Of a stretch of DNA of 64,000 bases, positions 47,255 to 54,596 are shown piece after piece. The stretch spans positions 46,539-110,538 of IMG/VR virus record IMGVR_UViG_3300040801_003393; one strand, 5' to 3'. Every line of letters begins with the position of its first letter. The first letter of the stretch is position 1. The notes under the pieces were generated by a model, which was not told the DNA's origin, did not search any database, and was given only the letters and a program-made list of their open reading frames with translations. This DNA comes from a virus. Both the position numbers and the translations under genes were made by a program.

Positions 47255-47283
47255 ATTATAGTGGTATTGACTGCAAGTGTCAA
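47255..47283 (-). promoter_or_regulatory. Consensus sigma70 promoter upstream of the 39-aa ORF
   Basis: Minus strand TTGACA (47283-47278), 17-base spacer, TATAAT (47260-47255) followed by ATGCA. Perfect consensus. Confidence 0.88.
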
Positions 47284-47369
47284 TGCCAAAATAGTAATTA
47301 AAAGTACGAATTTTTCTTTAATAAAATCAATGACTTAGCTAAGTTATTGAAAAATAAGAGGTTTTTTGC

Positions 47370-47786
47370 TTACTCTTGCCCTTCAAAAGGGTCATGCCGG
47401 ATGTCTAGGCCCTTATGCTGCCCTTGACTGTACTTGGCCCAGAATGCGTCAGAGTTAACGTTTCGGTTTTTTGGGTTGGATGATAGACCCTTTGCACCAT
47501 GTTGTTTCTTTGCAATATTAAGGGCTTTGGTGTACAGCATTTTCCCTAATCCCTGCCTACGAGCCTCGCGGGCTAAGAATACGTTTTCGATACTTGGATA
47601 TCCTTTTACTTCAAGTCCGATGTCGATAACTCCGATTTGGTTTGGATACTTGAATATGCGTTGATATGTTTCTGGCAAAGAATCGCGATCAATGTCAAGA
47701 TCGCTCAGAACATGAATGCGAAAACCATTCTGTCCGTATTGTTCTGTTTTGTATTCCACATTGTGGGCAAATTCGTATAATCGCAT
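47370..47786 (-). CDS. GNAT-family acetyltransferase
   Basis: A 138-residue protein. The acetyl-CoA binding motif A is LAREARRQGLGKMLYTKAL (near residues 71-89), matching the R/Q-X2-G-X-G rule. The preceding strand IGVIDIGLEVKGYPSIENVF fits the GNAT fold. The MRLYEF start is common among phage GNAT proteins. There is no ribosome site: AAATAAATA, a late-like element, ends four bases before the ATG, and a strong terminator lies just upstream. Target (protein, antibiotic or metabolite) unknown. Confidence 0.75.
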   Translation of the reverse strand: MRLYEFAHNVEYKTEQYGQNGFRIHVLSDLDIDRDSLPETYQRIFKYPNQIGVIDIGLEVKGYPSIENVFLAREARRQGLGKMLYTKALNIAKKQHGAKGLSSNPKNRNVNSDAFWAKYSQGQHKGLDIRHDPFEGQE

Positions 47787-47803
47787 ATTGTATTTATTTG
47801 ATC

Positions 47804-47829
47804 ATAAAAAACCCCGCCGAAGCGGGGTT
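47804..47829 (-). terminator. Rho-independent terminator after the porin gene
   Basis: Minus strand AACCCCGC, loop TTCG, GCGGGGTT and a T run. A stable tetraloop hairpin about 45 bases after the porin stop. Confidence 0.93.
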
Positions 47830-47872
47830 AAGACAGTCCATTGCGAGCCTTTAACTGTGGTTGGCTCAATTA

Positions 47873-48853
47873 TTAGAAGTCGTGACGCATACCAACATTG
47901 AATACGCCGACTTCGGTCCCAGATGCATCGTCCGTAATGTCCTGGTAATTTACATACACTTTGGTACGCTTACTGAAGTGATGCTGACCTTCAACAGTCC
48001 AGGTGGTCTGATCAAGGACGGTGCCCCAATCGTACTGCTGGTAGCCAACTAGTACGGTGTTGTTGCCAAAGTCAGCCGCACCACCAACTGCATACATCTG
48101 CCCGTCGTCCACGCCAGCGACGTTTACGTCAAGGTTTTCGTAACCGGCATTTACACGCCAGTTGTTTGCACCACCAAATTCATAAGCTGCACCAACAGTA
48201 ATAACTTCAACGTCGCGAAGCGCAGGGATGCTGGTGTCCTGTGCCAAGGTAGAACCAGTAACATAACCGATGCCAATGTAAGCATCGTAACCTTCATAAG
48301 TTACGCGATATTCCTGCAAGTCAACATTTTCTTCGTTTGCTACAACAGCATTGTCACCGTCCATAACGACGCTAACAGAACCTTGGAATCCAGCAAAAGT
48401 AGGAGTAACATAATTTACACCATTGCCATATACACCACTAAAGGTGAAATCGTTTGAACGTCCTTCAAACTGGTCGATGGTAGCATCACCAATGCCAGCG
48501 GCAAGTGTGTCGTACCGACCAAGGCGAACAGCACCGAATGTTTCGTTACTCAAGCCCATATACATCTGGTCAACTTCAAGTGCGGATCCGCTGGTATTGT
48601 AACCACGGATCCCAGGACCTTCTTCACCGTTGATGTCAAAGCTGAAGAAACCAAACGCAGTAGTACCGTTGCCCAGGTCTTCGCTTACTTCAATCCCAAC
48701 TTCAGAATCGCCAAATACGACGTCAGATCCTGAAGCATCACCGCTGTACATTTCAACAGCGCCTTCCATAGTACCGAAGAGTGTAACCTCGGCTGTTGCG
48801 GCAACCGGTGCCACTGCGACCGCGACCGCAGCCGCAATATATGATAGTTTCAT
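47873..48853 (-). CDS. Gram-negative outer-membrane porin
   Basis: A 326-residue protein with a classic Sec signal peptide (MKLSYIAAAVAVAVAPVAATA, cleavage before EVTLFG) and porin features: LFGTMEGAVEMY first strand, ALEVDQMYMGLSNETFGAVRLGRYDT (the L3/porin signature region), alternating amphipathic strands and a C-terminal Phe in MRHDF that targets it to the BAM machinery. It should form a beta-barrel channel in the host outer membrane. It follows dCMP deaminase within 6 bases (AGGAG inside the deaminase end) and ends at a UUCG terminator, so it belongs to the phage unit. Porins are rare in phages; host-derived cargo is likely. Confidence 0.9.
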   Translation of the reverse strand: MKLSYIAAAVAVAVAPVAATAEVTLFGTMEGAVEMYSGDASGSDVVFGDSEVGIEVSEDLGNGTTAFGFFSFDINGEEGPGIRGYNTSGSALEVDQMYMGLSNETFGAVRLGRYDTLAAGIGDATIDQFEGRSNDFTFSGVYGNGVNYVTPTFAGFQGSVSVVMDGDNAVVANEENVDLQEYRVTYEGYDAYIGIGYVTGSTLAQDTSIPALRDVEVITVGAAYEFGGANNWRVNAGYENLDVNVAGVDDGQMYAVGGAADFGNNTVLVGYQQYDWGTVLDQTTWTVEGQHHFSKRTKVYVNYQDITDDASGTEVGVFNVGMRHDF

Positions 48854-48859
48854 TATTAA

Positions 48860-49357
48860 TTAATCTCCTAGTTTTTCAATTTTAATGTTAGCTTTTTGAA
48901 GAAACTCAATTCCGGCTGTGTTGCGATATAACTCTTGATAATACACTTCACTGATTCCGGCCTGGTGGATAAGTTTAGCGCATTCAATACAAGGCGAATG
49001 GGTGCAAAACATAACAGCACCCTGCCCCGAAATTGGACTTTTTGCTAACTTGGCAATTGCATTTGATTCGGCATGCAAAACTTCTGGCTTGGTTACAAGT
49101 TTGTAACGTCGACCGTTGTCATCCTGATATGGCCATTTCTCATCAATTGTTTCTGGGTCGAGCCAAGCACCAGCGTCTGGATCCATGTACTCAATATTTT
49201 CGCAAGCATTGTCCCATCCACTGGGAGTACCATTATAGCCAAATACTAAATTGTTGTCATTGACAATAACGGCGCCAACCTTCAGCCTCACTGCATGAGA
49301 GCAGTTAGCAAAAGAGTGAGCGTTTTCCATGTATGCTTTTTTGAGTTTGTCTTTCAT
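48860..49357 (-). CDS. dCMP deaminase
   Basis: A 165-residue zinc enzyme converting dCMP to dUMP, feeding thymidylate synthase. The zinc ligands are in HAESNAI (His with catalytic Glu) and PCIECAKL (two Cys); VGAVIVNDNN and GYNGTPSGWDNACE are typical of the T4 Cd family. The start follows a sigma70-like promoter at 49370. It is co-transcribed with the porin. Confidence 0.95.
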   Translation of the reverse strand: MKDKLKKAYMENAHSFANCSHAVRLKVGAVIVNDNNLVFGYNGTPSGWDNACENIEYMDPDAGAWLDPETIDEKWPYQDDNGRRYKLVTKPEVLHAESNAIAKLAKSPISGQGAVMFCTHSPCIECAKLIHQAGISEVYYQELYRNTAGIEFLQKANIKIEKLGD

Positions 49358-49369
49358 AAGCTAATACTA

Positions 49370-49398
49370 ATTATACTAGTAATAACCAGGCCGTGCAA
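49370..49398 (-). promoter_or_regulatory. Sigma70-type promoter for dCMP deaminase-porin operon
   Basis: Minus strand TTGCAC (49398-49393), 17-base spacer, TATAAT (49375-49370). Confidence 0.65.
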
Positions 49399-49699
49399 TT
49401 TCTTTGGCTATTTTGCTACACGGTGTTACATTTATACAACATGAAAAGGGAAATGGCGCATTAAAAACTTTTTCCTTCCGCGTACCGTTTGCGTCGAGTG
49501 TGTCGACCGTTGCCCTTGTTTCTATTCTTATAAGATGGAGCTGGCGGTCGGACTCGAACCGACTATCTCCTGATTACAAGTCAGGTGCATGACCTGTTAT
49601 GCTTCGCCAGCGTAATAACGACAGCAAGATATTGACCGTCTTGCAGTTTGCGCGCCTCCCCTGCAACCTTTACAGGCATCATAAACTTATTTAGTTGAG
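49399..49699. other. Non-coding stretch around the tRNA gene
   Basis: Apart from the tRNA at 49536-49611 I see no gene here. Small ORFs are antisense to the tRNA or lack ribosome sites. The part between the tRNA and 49699 includes CCCTGCAACCTTTACAGG, a weak inverted repeat, with no clear function. Confidence 0.5.
49536..49611 (-). tRNA. tRNA-Thr (anticodon UGU)
   Basis: A 76-base cloverleaf on the minus strand. Acceptor GCTGGCG pairs with CGCCAGC; D stem GCAT/ATGC; anticodon stem CCTGA/TCAGG around loop CTTGTAA (anticodon TGT); T stem GTCGG/CCGAC around TTCGAGT; discriminator T and an encoded CCA. It reads ACA codons, which are very frequent in the AT-rich phage genes. Confidence 0.95.
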
Positions 49700-50020
49700 C
49701 TATTGTCGTCGGTCAAAAGTTATTACTTTCTCTGGACTCATTACAGTATATGATCCTTGGTGCAAATTGTCTAGTAGGAAGTTAGCCAGATCAATTGCTT
49801 GATCCCAGTCTTCCTCCGGTGTACTTGGATACTTAGGATAATTAATCAGTTCAATTATAGCGCCAGATTGTTCGCCGTGCGTAAAAATATAATTAGTTGG
49901 TGTTACAGTAACGCACAGACCGTCGAGCACAAACTCGCGGCAACATTGTTCAATCAGTGGCACAGGACCAGCAATATAGATACGGACCCAATTGGTTATG
50001 CTGGTGTACGTCTGGGACAT
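49700..50020 (-). CDS. Hypothetical protein (106 aa)
   Basis: MSQTYTSITNWVRIYIAGPVPLIEQCCREF, then LCVTVTPTNYIFTHGEQSG and EEDWDQAIDLANFLLDNLHQGSYTV. The start at 50020 lies one base after the stop of the preceding gene; a TTG at 50053 preceded by AAGG would add 11 residues. The pattern resembles small phage proteins of unknown function with an alpha/beta sandwich. It is the last gene of the operon starting at 50929. Confidence 0.65.
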   Translation of the reverse strand: MSQTYTSITNWVRIYIAGPVPLIEQCCREFVLDGLCVTVTPTNYIFTHGEQSGAIIELINYPKYPSTPEEDWDQAIDLANFLLDNLHQGSYTVMSPEKVITFDRRQ

Positions 50021-50021
50021 G

Positions 50022-50594
50022 TTAGTCCCAAAGTCCTTGGTAATATTTGCCAAATAACCTTAGTCCATTCTGGATACGCTTGCCCTCTTCTCCGCTATAA
50101 TCATTCAAGTCGTCGGCTACCACACGCTCGTGGGCATAAATCATTTCGCCCAGCACCCAATACCAACGATCATGAAAAAACTCGTCAGTTGCAGCTCTAT
50201 TTTTTTCTTCTGGTGTTAACGGTCTTGCGCTAGTAGACTTGAGTTCTTCCGGTACATCTTCGTCCTCGACCCACGGGGAACCGTGTTTGGTTTCTTGCAG
50301 TTGTTTGAGCATTGGAAGAGCAATCATCGATAACGTATGGTCAAGGCTCCAGGTATCGTAACGATCAATGCGGATTTTGATCTTACGCTCTTTGCGATCA
50401 AGGTACTGGTTGATAGTGTAGTTTAGAAAGGTCTGCCACCAATCGCAGAATTTATTGATGATAAAGTCATCAAGTTTGCTGTATCGGTTTTCGTCGACAT
50501 TCCAATAATCGTCTTTAAATCTCTTTTCTAGATACCAACGCTCAAAGCGAATGGTAGTCCAACGATTAATATATGGCCCGATGTAAACCTTCAT
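50022..50594 (-). CDS. Conserved phage protein (190 aa)
   Basis: MKVYIGPYINRWTTIRFERWYLEKRF begins a protein type widespread in tailed phages. Other segments are WSLDHTLSMIALPMLKQLQETKHGSPWVEDEDVPEEL and FFHDRWYWVLGEMIYAHE, rich in Trp and acidic residues. The start at 50594 is fixed by an ATGA overlap with the gene before it, whereas the longer frame to 50717 is only overlap. Role unknown. Confidence 0.75.
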   Translation of the reverse strand: MKVYIGPYINRWTTIRFERWYLEKRFKDDYWNVDENRYSKLDDFIINKFCDWWQTFLNYTINQYLDRKERKIKIRIDRYDTWSLDHTLSMIALPMLKQLQETKHGSPWVEDEDVPEELKSTSARPLTPEEKNRAATDEFFHDRWYWVLGEMIYAHERVVADDLNDYSGEEGKRIQNGLRLFGKYYQGLWD

Positions 50595-50929
50595 TTGCTT
50601 TTCTTTAGCTCGTTGTGATAAAAGTCTTTTGTGTCCTGGTCGACGATAACAGCGGACAAACTTGGAAATCGATTTTGAAAATTCTTTTGTACTTCTTCGA
50701 TGGTCTTTCCTTGACAAAGGAAACGGTTATCCTCTGAGTAGCATAGAATGGTTTCGTGCTCTGGAATTTTTTCGAAAAATACAGCGATAGTACCGGGCGG
50801 CAATTCTTCTAATTTTTCTTCATTCTCAGCTTGGTCTAACTCTCGCAATTCCTTTAAGGCCTTGAGTAGATTATGGAGAGCATAAAACGTAAAACCCCAG
50901 ATTACGAGACCCATTAGTGTTTCCATCAT
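50591..50929 (-). CDS. Membrane-anchored hypothetical protein (112 aa)
   Basis: An N-terminal hydrophobic segment LMGLVIWGFTFYALHNLL, a charged coiled segment ALKELRELDQAENEEKLEEL, then a soluble domain AVFFEKIPEHETILCYS..FLCQGKTIEEVQ. A promoter lies just upstream at 50962 and it is coupled to the next gene by ATGA. No family recognised. Confidence 0.65.
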   Translation of the reverse strand: MMETLMGLVIWGFTFYALHNLLKALKELRELDQAENEEKLEELPPGTIAVFFEKIPEHETILCYSEDNRFLCQGKTIEEVQKNFQNRFPSLSAVIVDQDTKDFYHNELKKSK

Positions 50930-50961
50930 AATATATCCGCCTGGTTGCTATTAGTTAACGT

Positions 50962-50990
50962 ATTCTAACTGATTTTGATCAATTAGTCAA
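50962..50990 (-). promoter_or_regulatory. Sigma70-type promoter for the 50929-49700 operon
   Basis: Minus strand TTGACT (50990-50985), 17-base spacer, TAGAAT (50967-50962). The -35 box overlaps the end of the nuclease gene. Confidence 0.65.
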
Positions 50991-51420
50991 TCGTAATTTG
51001 TCCAGATTCGATTAACCGAATTCGGTTCTGTTGGTGGGCATCAGCAATTTGGTCCTTGTTCTGCCCTTCGTATGGTACAGCATAATGATTTTCGAGAAGG
51101 AATTCGTTTAGATTGAACGCTCCGTTTGCTGTTTCAATGACCACCGTTCCAAGTATTCGACCGAACTTATCGTGATCGGATAAATCTGTTTCGAGAAGTA
51201 TAGTCTTCCCGGCCGGCAAAAATGATTCAACAATTGCTTTTGTTAGCGTTCCAAATTTCTTTTCAATATCGTCGGTGGTTCGAAATTCTGGAGCGTCAAT
51301 GTTTTTAAGTCGAATATTTTGATTTTTCAAATTAATCCAAAACCCAAGATCGATATCAACAACAATCGAGTCACCATCGATTACTCGAACTACTTTTGCG
51401 TTATATTGAAATGGTTTCAT
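50983..51420 (-). CDS. Staphylococcal-nuclease-like (thermonuclease) protein
   Basis: A 145-residue OB-fold nuclease. Visible SNase motifs are AKVVRVIDGDSIVVDIDLGF (metal Asp), IRLKNIDAPEFRT, DKFGRILGTVV and LNEFLLENHYAVPYEGQNKD. There is no signal peptide, so it acts in the cytoplasm. It is coupled upstream by overlap with a multi-pass membrane protein gene. It may help degrade host nucleic acid or process phage DNA. Confidence 0.82.
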   Translation of the reverse strand: MKPFQYNAKVVRVIDGDSIVVDIDLGFWINLKNQNIRLKNIDAPEFRTTDDIEKKFGTLTKAIVESFLPAGKTILLETDLSDHDKFGRILGTVVIETANGAFNLNEFLLENHYAVPYEGQNKDQIADAHQQNRIRLIESGQITID

Positions 51421-51728
51421 AATTTGATTTTTACTCTGCAGTTATAAAAGCTATTCAAAATTGCAACAGTCACAATAGCTAAGTCAACGAGCACAAAGTA
51501 ACAAACTAATGCTATGGTATTTAAATCGAGACTAACTAGGGTTGCTGCATAGAATGCCTGTAATAGAAAATTTACACCCTGGTATAAAGTTAAAATAGCA
51601 CCAATTATGATTGTTTGAATTTTAAATTTATTAAAATGGCTTATCATCCAGGTCAAATTTAAAAAGACAAAAACAAACGAAACAATTCCGCCCAGTTGAA
51701 TTACATTTTCGGCTAACTCGGGACTCAT
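51417..51728 (-). CDS. Multi-pass membrane protein (103 aa), holin candidate
   Basis: About four hydrophobic segments: IVSFVFVFLNLTWMI, IQTIIIGAILTLYQGVNFLL, YAATLVSL..IALVCYFVLV and LAIVTVAILNSFY, with a short basic tail CRVKIKL. Size and topology fit a phage holin but do not prove it. The start overlaps the stop of the preceding coiled-coil membrane gene (4-base overlap), and the nuclease gene overlaps its end. Confidence 0.6.
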   Translation of the reverse strand: MSPELAENVIQLGGIVSFVFVFLNLTWMISHFNKFKIQTIIIGAILTLYQGVNFLLQAFYAATLVSLDLNTIALVCYFVLVDLAIVTVAILNSFYNCRVKIKL

Positions 51729-52144
51729 TGTTTAATAAACTCCTGTACAATGTACAACAATATGGTCGTAACCAGGCCAATCATTGCCCATATAATTTTC
51801 TCATTGGTGTTAACTTTAACAACACTGCGATTTTGCACAGCATGCAAGTTTTGTATGCTTTCTGTTGTTTGAGATACGGCATCATTAATTAATCTCATTG
51901 AAGCTGAGATTTGATCAATGCTGTCGTTAATATCGCGACGTAACGTTTCTACTCGTTCCCGAATCGATTCTTTTTGGTCGTCGCTTTTTAATAAGAGATC
52001 GGATTTTAATTCCGTAACACGCCGGTGAAATTCATCTCGCAAAATTGTAACCTCAGAGCTAACCTTTGCCAATTCGCGATCAGCCTGGTTTAACCGCTCT
52101 TCAACGCGCTCAATTCTTCGTAAAAAATCTGGACTAAAATCCAC
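51725..52144 (-). CDS. Coiled-coil protein with C-terminal membrane anchor (139 aa)
   Basis: A long coiled coil (RIERVEERLNQADRELAKV to VSQTTESIQNLH) ends in a membrane segment EKIIWAMIGLVTTILLYIVQ. The layout resembles XhlA-type holin partners or spanin-like proteins. GTG start with GGAG nine bases upstream. The ribosome site is inside the right arm of a 12-bp hairpin with a late promoter in its loop (52150-52188), so translation is predicted to be confined to the late phase. Together with the next gene it may be a lysis pair. Confidence 0.6.
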   Translation of the reverse strand: MDFSPDFLRRIERVEERLNQADRELAKVSSEVTILRDEFHRRVTELKSDLLLKSDDQKESIRERVETLRRDINDSIDQISASMRLINDAVSQTTESIQNLHAVQNRSVVKVNTNEKIIWAMIGLVTTILLYIVQEFIKQ

Positions 52145-52149
52145 TACTC

Positions 52150-52188
52150 AAATCTCCAATTCTTATATATTTATTAAATTGGAGATTT
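52150..52188 (-). promoter_or_regulatory. Ribosome-site hairpin with late promoter in the loop
   Basis: A perfect 12-bp inverted repeat: AAATCTCCAATT (minus strand 52188-52177) and AATTGGAGATTT (52161-52150). The right arm contains the GGAG of the GTG gene at 52144. The 15-base loop contains AATAAATA (52175-52168); a T4-type late start would fall near 52162, after the left arm. Read-through RNA would hide the ribosome site; late RNA would expose it. Confidence 0.7.
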
Positions 52189-52202
52189 GTTAAGTGTTAG
52201 CA

Positions 52203-52526
52203 TTAAACTCCGAAGGAAGAGCCGCAACCGCACGTTGTTGTTGCGCTAGGATTGTTAATAGCGAACATATCGCCTTCGAGTCCGGTTTTATAATCGAGCG
52301 TGGCCTCGCTAAGATACATGGAACTCATTGGGTCAATTACAGCCTTCACTCCATTGCGTTCAATTATAAGATCATCCTCTGCTGGACCTTCCTCTTCAAA
52401 TTGAAAGCCATATTGGAACCCGGAGCATCCGCCACCGCGGACATAAATCCTTAAACAACGACTCTCAATATTTTCTTCATTGACGAGCCGTTCAATTCTG
52501 TCAAATGCTGCATCAGTAATGTTCAT
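52203..52526 (-). CDS. A-type Fe-S cluster carrier (IscA/ErpA-like)
   Basis: A 107-residue protein. The three conserved cluster ligands are present: C34 in GGGCSGFQYGF and C99 and C101 in TTTCGCGSSFGV. MNITDAAFDRIERL and RIYVRGG match the HesB/IscA fold. It accepts or delivers Fe-S clusters to apoproteins. It sits apart from the phage IscU gene (55362) but the two are in the same strand block. Such A-type genes occur in some marine T4-like phages. Confidence 0.93.
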   Translation of the reverse strand: MNITDAAFDRIERLVNEENIESRCLRIYVRGGGCSGFQYGFQFEEEGPAEDDLIIERNGVKAVIDPMSSMYLSEATLDYKTGLEGDMFAINNPSATTTCGCGSSFGV

Positions 52527-52554
52527 AATAATATTTAGTTCAACGAAATTGCAC

Positions 52555-52562
52555 TATAAATA
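52555..52562 (+). promoter_or_regulatory. Perfect T4 late promoter octamer TATAAATA
   Basis: An exact TATAAATA eight bases before the ATG at 52571. The expected start near 52568 gives an almost leaderless message. Confidence 0.55.
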
Positions 52563-52570
52563 TTCGCGTT

Positions 52571-53182
52571 ATGCTAGACTTATCATTGTTTCGAGAAATG
52601 TACGAAGACGATGGTGTTCATCTATACGGCCTTTATGATATTATTACAAGTAGGTTCGTTTATATTCACTCCAATCCGTTTTTCTTAAAATTACTAGCCG
52701 TGCTATTTTCAAGTAGATATCGTTTGTTTGTCTGCCAAATTGATTGTGCTGCAAACTATTATAAAAATATCATCGACAATACTGTTATGACAAATTGGGG
52801 CATAAAGTTTGATAAGTTTGAAGCAGCAAATATGTTAAGTAGATTTGACTTTTTATCACAAATTTATAAAGTACCAGAATTGATTGAATTGGGCACGTTA
52901 CCAGACAGCGAAATTATTGTAAAAGACATTGAATATTTTAAGTTTGTCGAAAAACTAGTACAAGAACTATTCTTGTTTCTTAACGATTATGTTGACGGAT
53001 ATAGTAACGATGTTGACGGACTTTATAAAGATGTAATCGGAGTACCGTTCCATCATAAAAAATTAGAATTTTTAACTAATTCTGTGTTTAAGGTTATCTA
53101 CCTTGAATTAAACTTAGAAACTGCTAAAAAAGAAATACTCGATGCTTTCGACGAATATAACACTAGATCAAATAATTCCTGA
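52571..53182 (+). CDS. Hypothetical protein (203 aa), plus-strand insert
   Basis: MLDLSLFREMYEDDGVHLYGLYDIITSRFVYIHS, then hydrophobic-rich helices (PFFLKLLAVLFSSRYRLFVCQID) and acidic segments (LFLFLNDYVDGYSNDVDGLY). No ribosome site precedes the ATG; an internal Met at 52598 is an alternative. With the next gene it forms a plus-strand island of AT-rich genes in a minus-strand region. Function unknown. Confidence 0.6.
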   Translation: MLDLSLFREMYEDDGVHLYGLYDIITSRFVYIHSNPFFLKLLAVLFSSRYRLFVCQIDCAANYYKNIIDNTVMTNWGIKFDKFEAANMLSRFDFLSQIYKVPELIELGTLPDSEIIVKDIEYFKFVEKLVQELFLFLNDYVDGYSNDVDGLYKDVIGVPFHHKKLEFLTNSVFKVIYLELNLETAKKEILDAFDEYNTRSNNS

Positions 53183-54266
53183 TACAGTAGACGGTCGCCT
53201 CATATGGATAGACCAAGCAGTCGAACCATTGGATCTAACACCAGAAGTATCTCATTACATGGAAACATGTCGGAGGGTTATTTCCGGACCCGGTTGGTTT
53301 TGCCCAAAATATCCTGATCATTGGCCTAATCCTTTTAATATGAAAGTATGGTACGATAATACATTGACTAACGAACCATTAAATGATTTTACAGACAAAA
53401 CGTTTGACGAAATCACCGATGACAGAGCTGTTGATCTAATGGATTACTTTAAAGAAGATTTGCCAATTGTTATATCGTATTCGGGCGGAATCGATTCGGC
53501 CTTGATACTTTCGTCTTTTATTCGTACCTGGCCCAAAGAAATGATTGATCGTCTTGTTATTAAGATGAATAATTCAAGTTATTTTGAATCCCCCAAAATG
53601 TTTCACGACGTGATTGTTAAAAACAATATTAAGTACACCGACCAACCTATATACGACTGGGAAAATTCTTATTTGCTTGCAGGCGAACCAGGAGATGCTG
53701 TATGGATAACTAGTACATTGATTGAAATGTCGGTAGTATACGACAATCCGCATAAACTATCTGTTTATAAAAATGCTAAGAAGTTACTAGACTGGCTTTC
53801 TTTTTTATCGACTCCTGAAACAGCTCATTGGTTTTATCATACAAACATTGAAAATGCCAAATCACACGGGTTTGATATTTCTACCTATGAAGATTTCTTT
53901 TGGTGGGCAAAAACGAATTTAGCAATGGGTGCAAATCGATTAAATTTAATTAACCATATAGTAAATCCGTGGCATGAGGGAAGTTTTGATTTGTTTTTAA
54001 ACCGAGCTATTCCATTTTATCATACTCGGGAGTATCGAGCTTGGTCGAAAACAAACAGAAATAATGATGTAAAATTCAACGGAAAAGTCGAAAGTTACAA
54101 AATGCCGGCCAAGAAATATATTAATACGGTTTTAAAAGACCCGTACTACGAAAGGTATAAAACTAAGATTAATAGTGCATATAATAAATCAAAGCGCGTC
54201 ATTGCATTGTTCAATGACGGCACTTTGATTCTTGACAAGAATTACTGGACTCGTCAACGGCTTTAA
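53142..54266 (+). CDS. PP-loop ATPase-type enzyme (SGGIDS motif)
   Basis: A 374-residue protein. The pyrophosphate-binding loop ISYSGGIDSALIL is at residues about 109-121, as in asparagine synthetases, GMP synthetases, QueC and tRNA thiolation enzymes; these adenylate a substrate and release pyrophosphate. The rest (GPGWFCPKYPDHWPNPFN, HWFYHTNIENAKSHGF) does not match a family I can name. Its ATG lies 41 bases inside the previous gene. It could be an amide- or thio-forming enzyme for a phage product; substrate unknown. Confidence 0.72.
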   Translation: MLSTNITLDQIIPDTVDGRLIWIDQAVEPLDLTPEVSHYMETCRRVISGPGWFCPKYPDHWPNPFNMKVWYDNTLTNEPLNDFTDKTFDEITDDRAVDLMDYFKEDLPIVISYSGGIDSALILSSFIRTWPKEMIDRLVIKMNNSSYFESPKMFHDVIVKNNIKYTDQPIYDWENSYLLAGEPGDAVWITSTLIEMSVVYDNPHKLSVYKNAKKLLDWLSFLSTPETAHWFYHTNIENAKSHGFDISTYEDFFWWAKTNLAMGANRLNLINHIVNPWHEGSFDLFLNRAIPFYHTREYRAWSKTNRNNDVKFNGKVESYKMPAKKYINTVLKDPYYERYKTKINSAYNKSKRVIALFNDGTLILDKNYWTRQRL

Positions 54267-54309
54267 CGGCCGAAGAATAAATTCCATTCGTCATCAGTAT
54301 AAGGCCACA

Positions 54310-54537
54310 TTATTTTTTCTCTCCCTGACAAACAAACTTTTGATAAAAGTTTTCTGCCTGCGCGAGAAGTTCTTCGGGCGTATAAATGGTCATCATTTTC
54401 TGAATAGTTTCATGATTATAAGGACCAGCATTGATTAGACGTTGTGCGAGGTTATAGTTGGCCTCGTACTGCTTATCCATATAGTCTTTTGCGATTGCAA
54501 GAATCTCCGTTCGGAGTTCGTATGGTGATTTTGACAT
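54310..54537 (-). CDS. Conserved small phage protein (75 aa)
   Basis: MSKSPYELRTEILAIAKDYMDKQYEANYNLAQRL with the end TIYTPEELLAQAENFYQKFV; an all-helical protein of a type frequent in T4-like phages, function unknown. GGAG lies seven bases before the ATG at 54537; the longer frame to 54573 lacks a ribosome site. A GATAAATA element (54601-54594, minus strand) lies upstream. Confidence 0.7.
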   Translation of the reverse strand: MSKSPYELRTEILAIAKDYMDKQYEANYNLAQRLINAGPYNHETIQKMMTIYTPEELLAQAENFYQKFVCQGEKK

Positions 54538-54596
54538 GATATTCTCCTTGTGTGTATGTGTGTCAACATGCATTTAAACTCTGCATGTAAGAGTAT

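Noticed and set aside
49404-49592. 62-residue plus-strand ORF
   Set aside because: Its end (RSDSNRLSPDYKSGA) is the translation of the antisense of the tRNA-Thr gene, a well-known false gene.
49612-49699. Possible second tRNA upstream of tRNA-Thr
   Set aside because: The CCTGTAAAGG and TTGCAGG segments do not give a cloverleaf or a T-loop.
54267-54309. Bidirectional terminator between convergent genes
   Set aside because: GGCC repeats and a T run are present but no convincing stem adjoins the T run.
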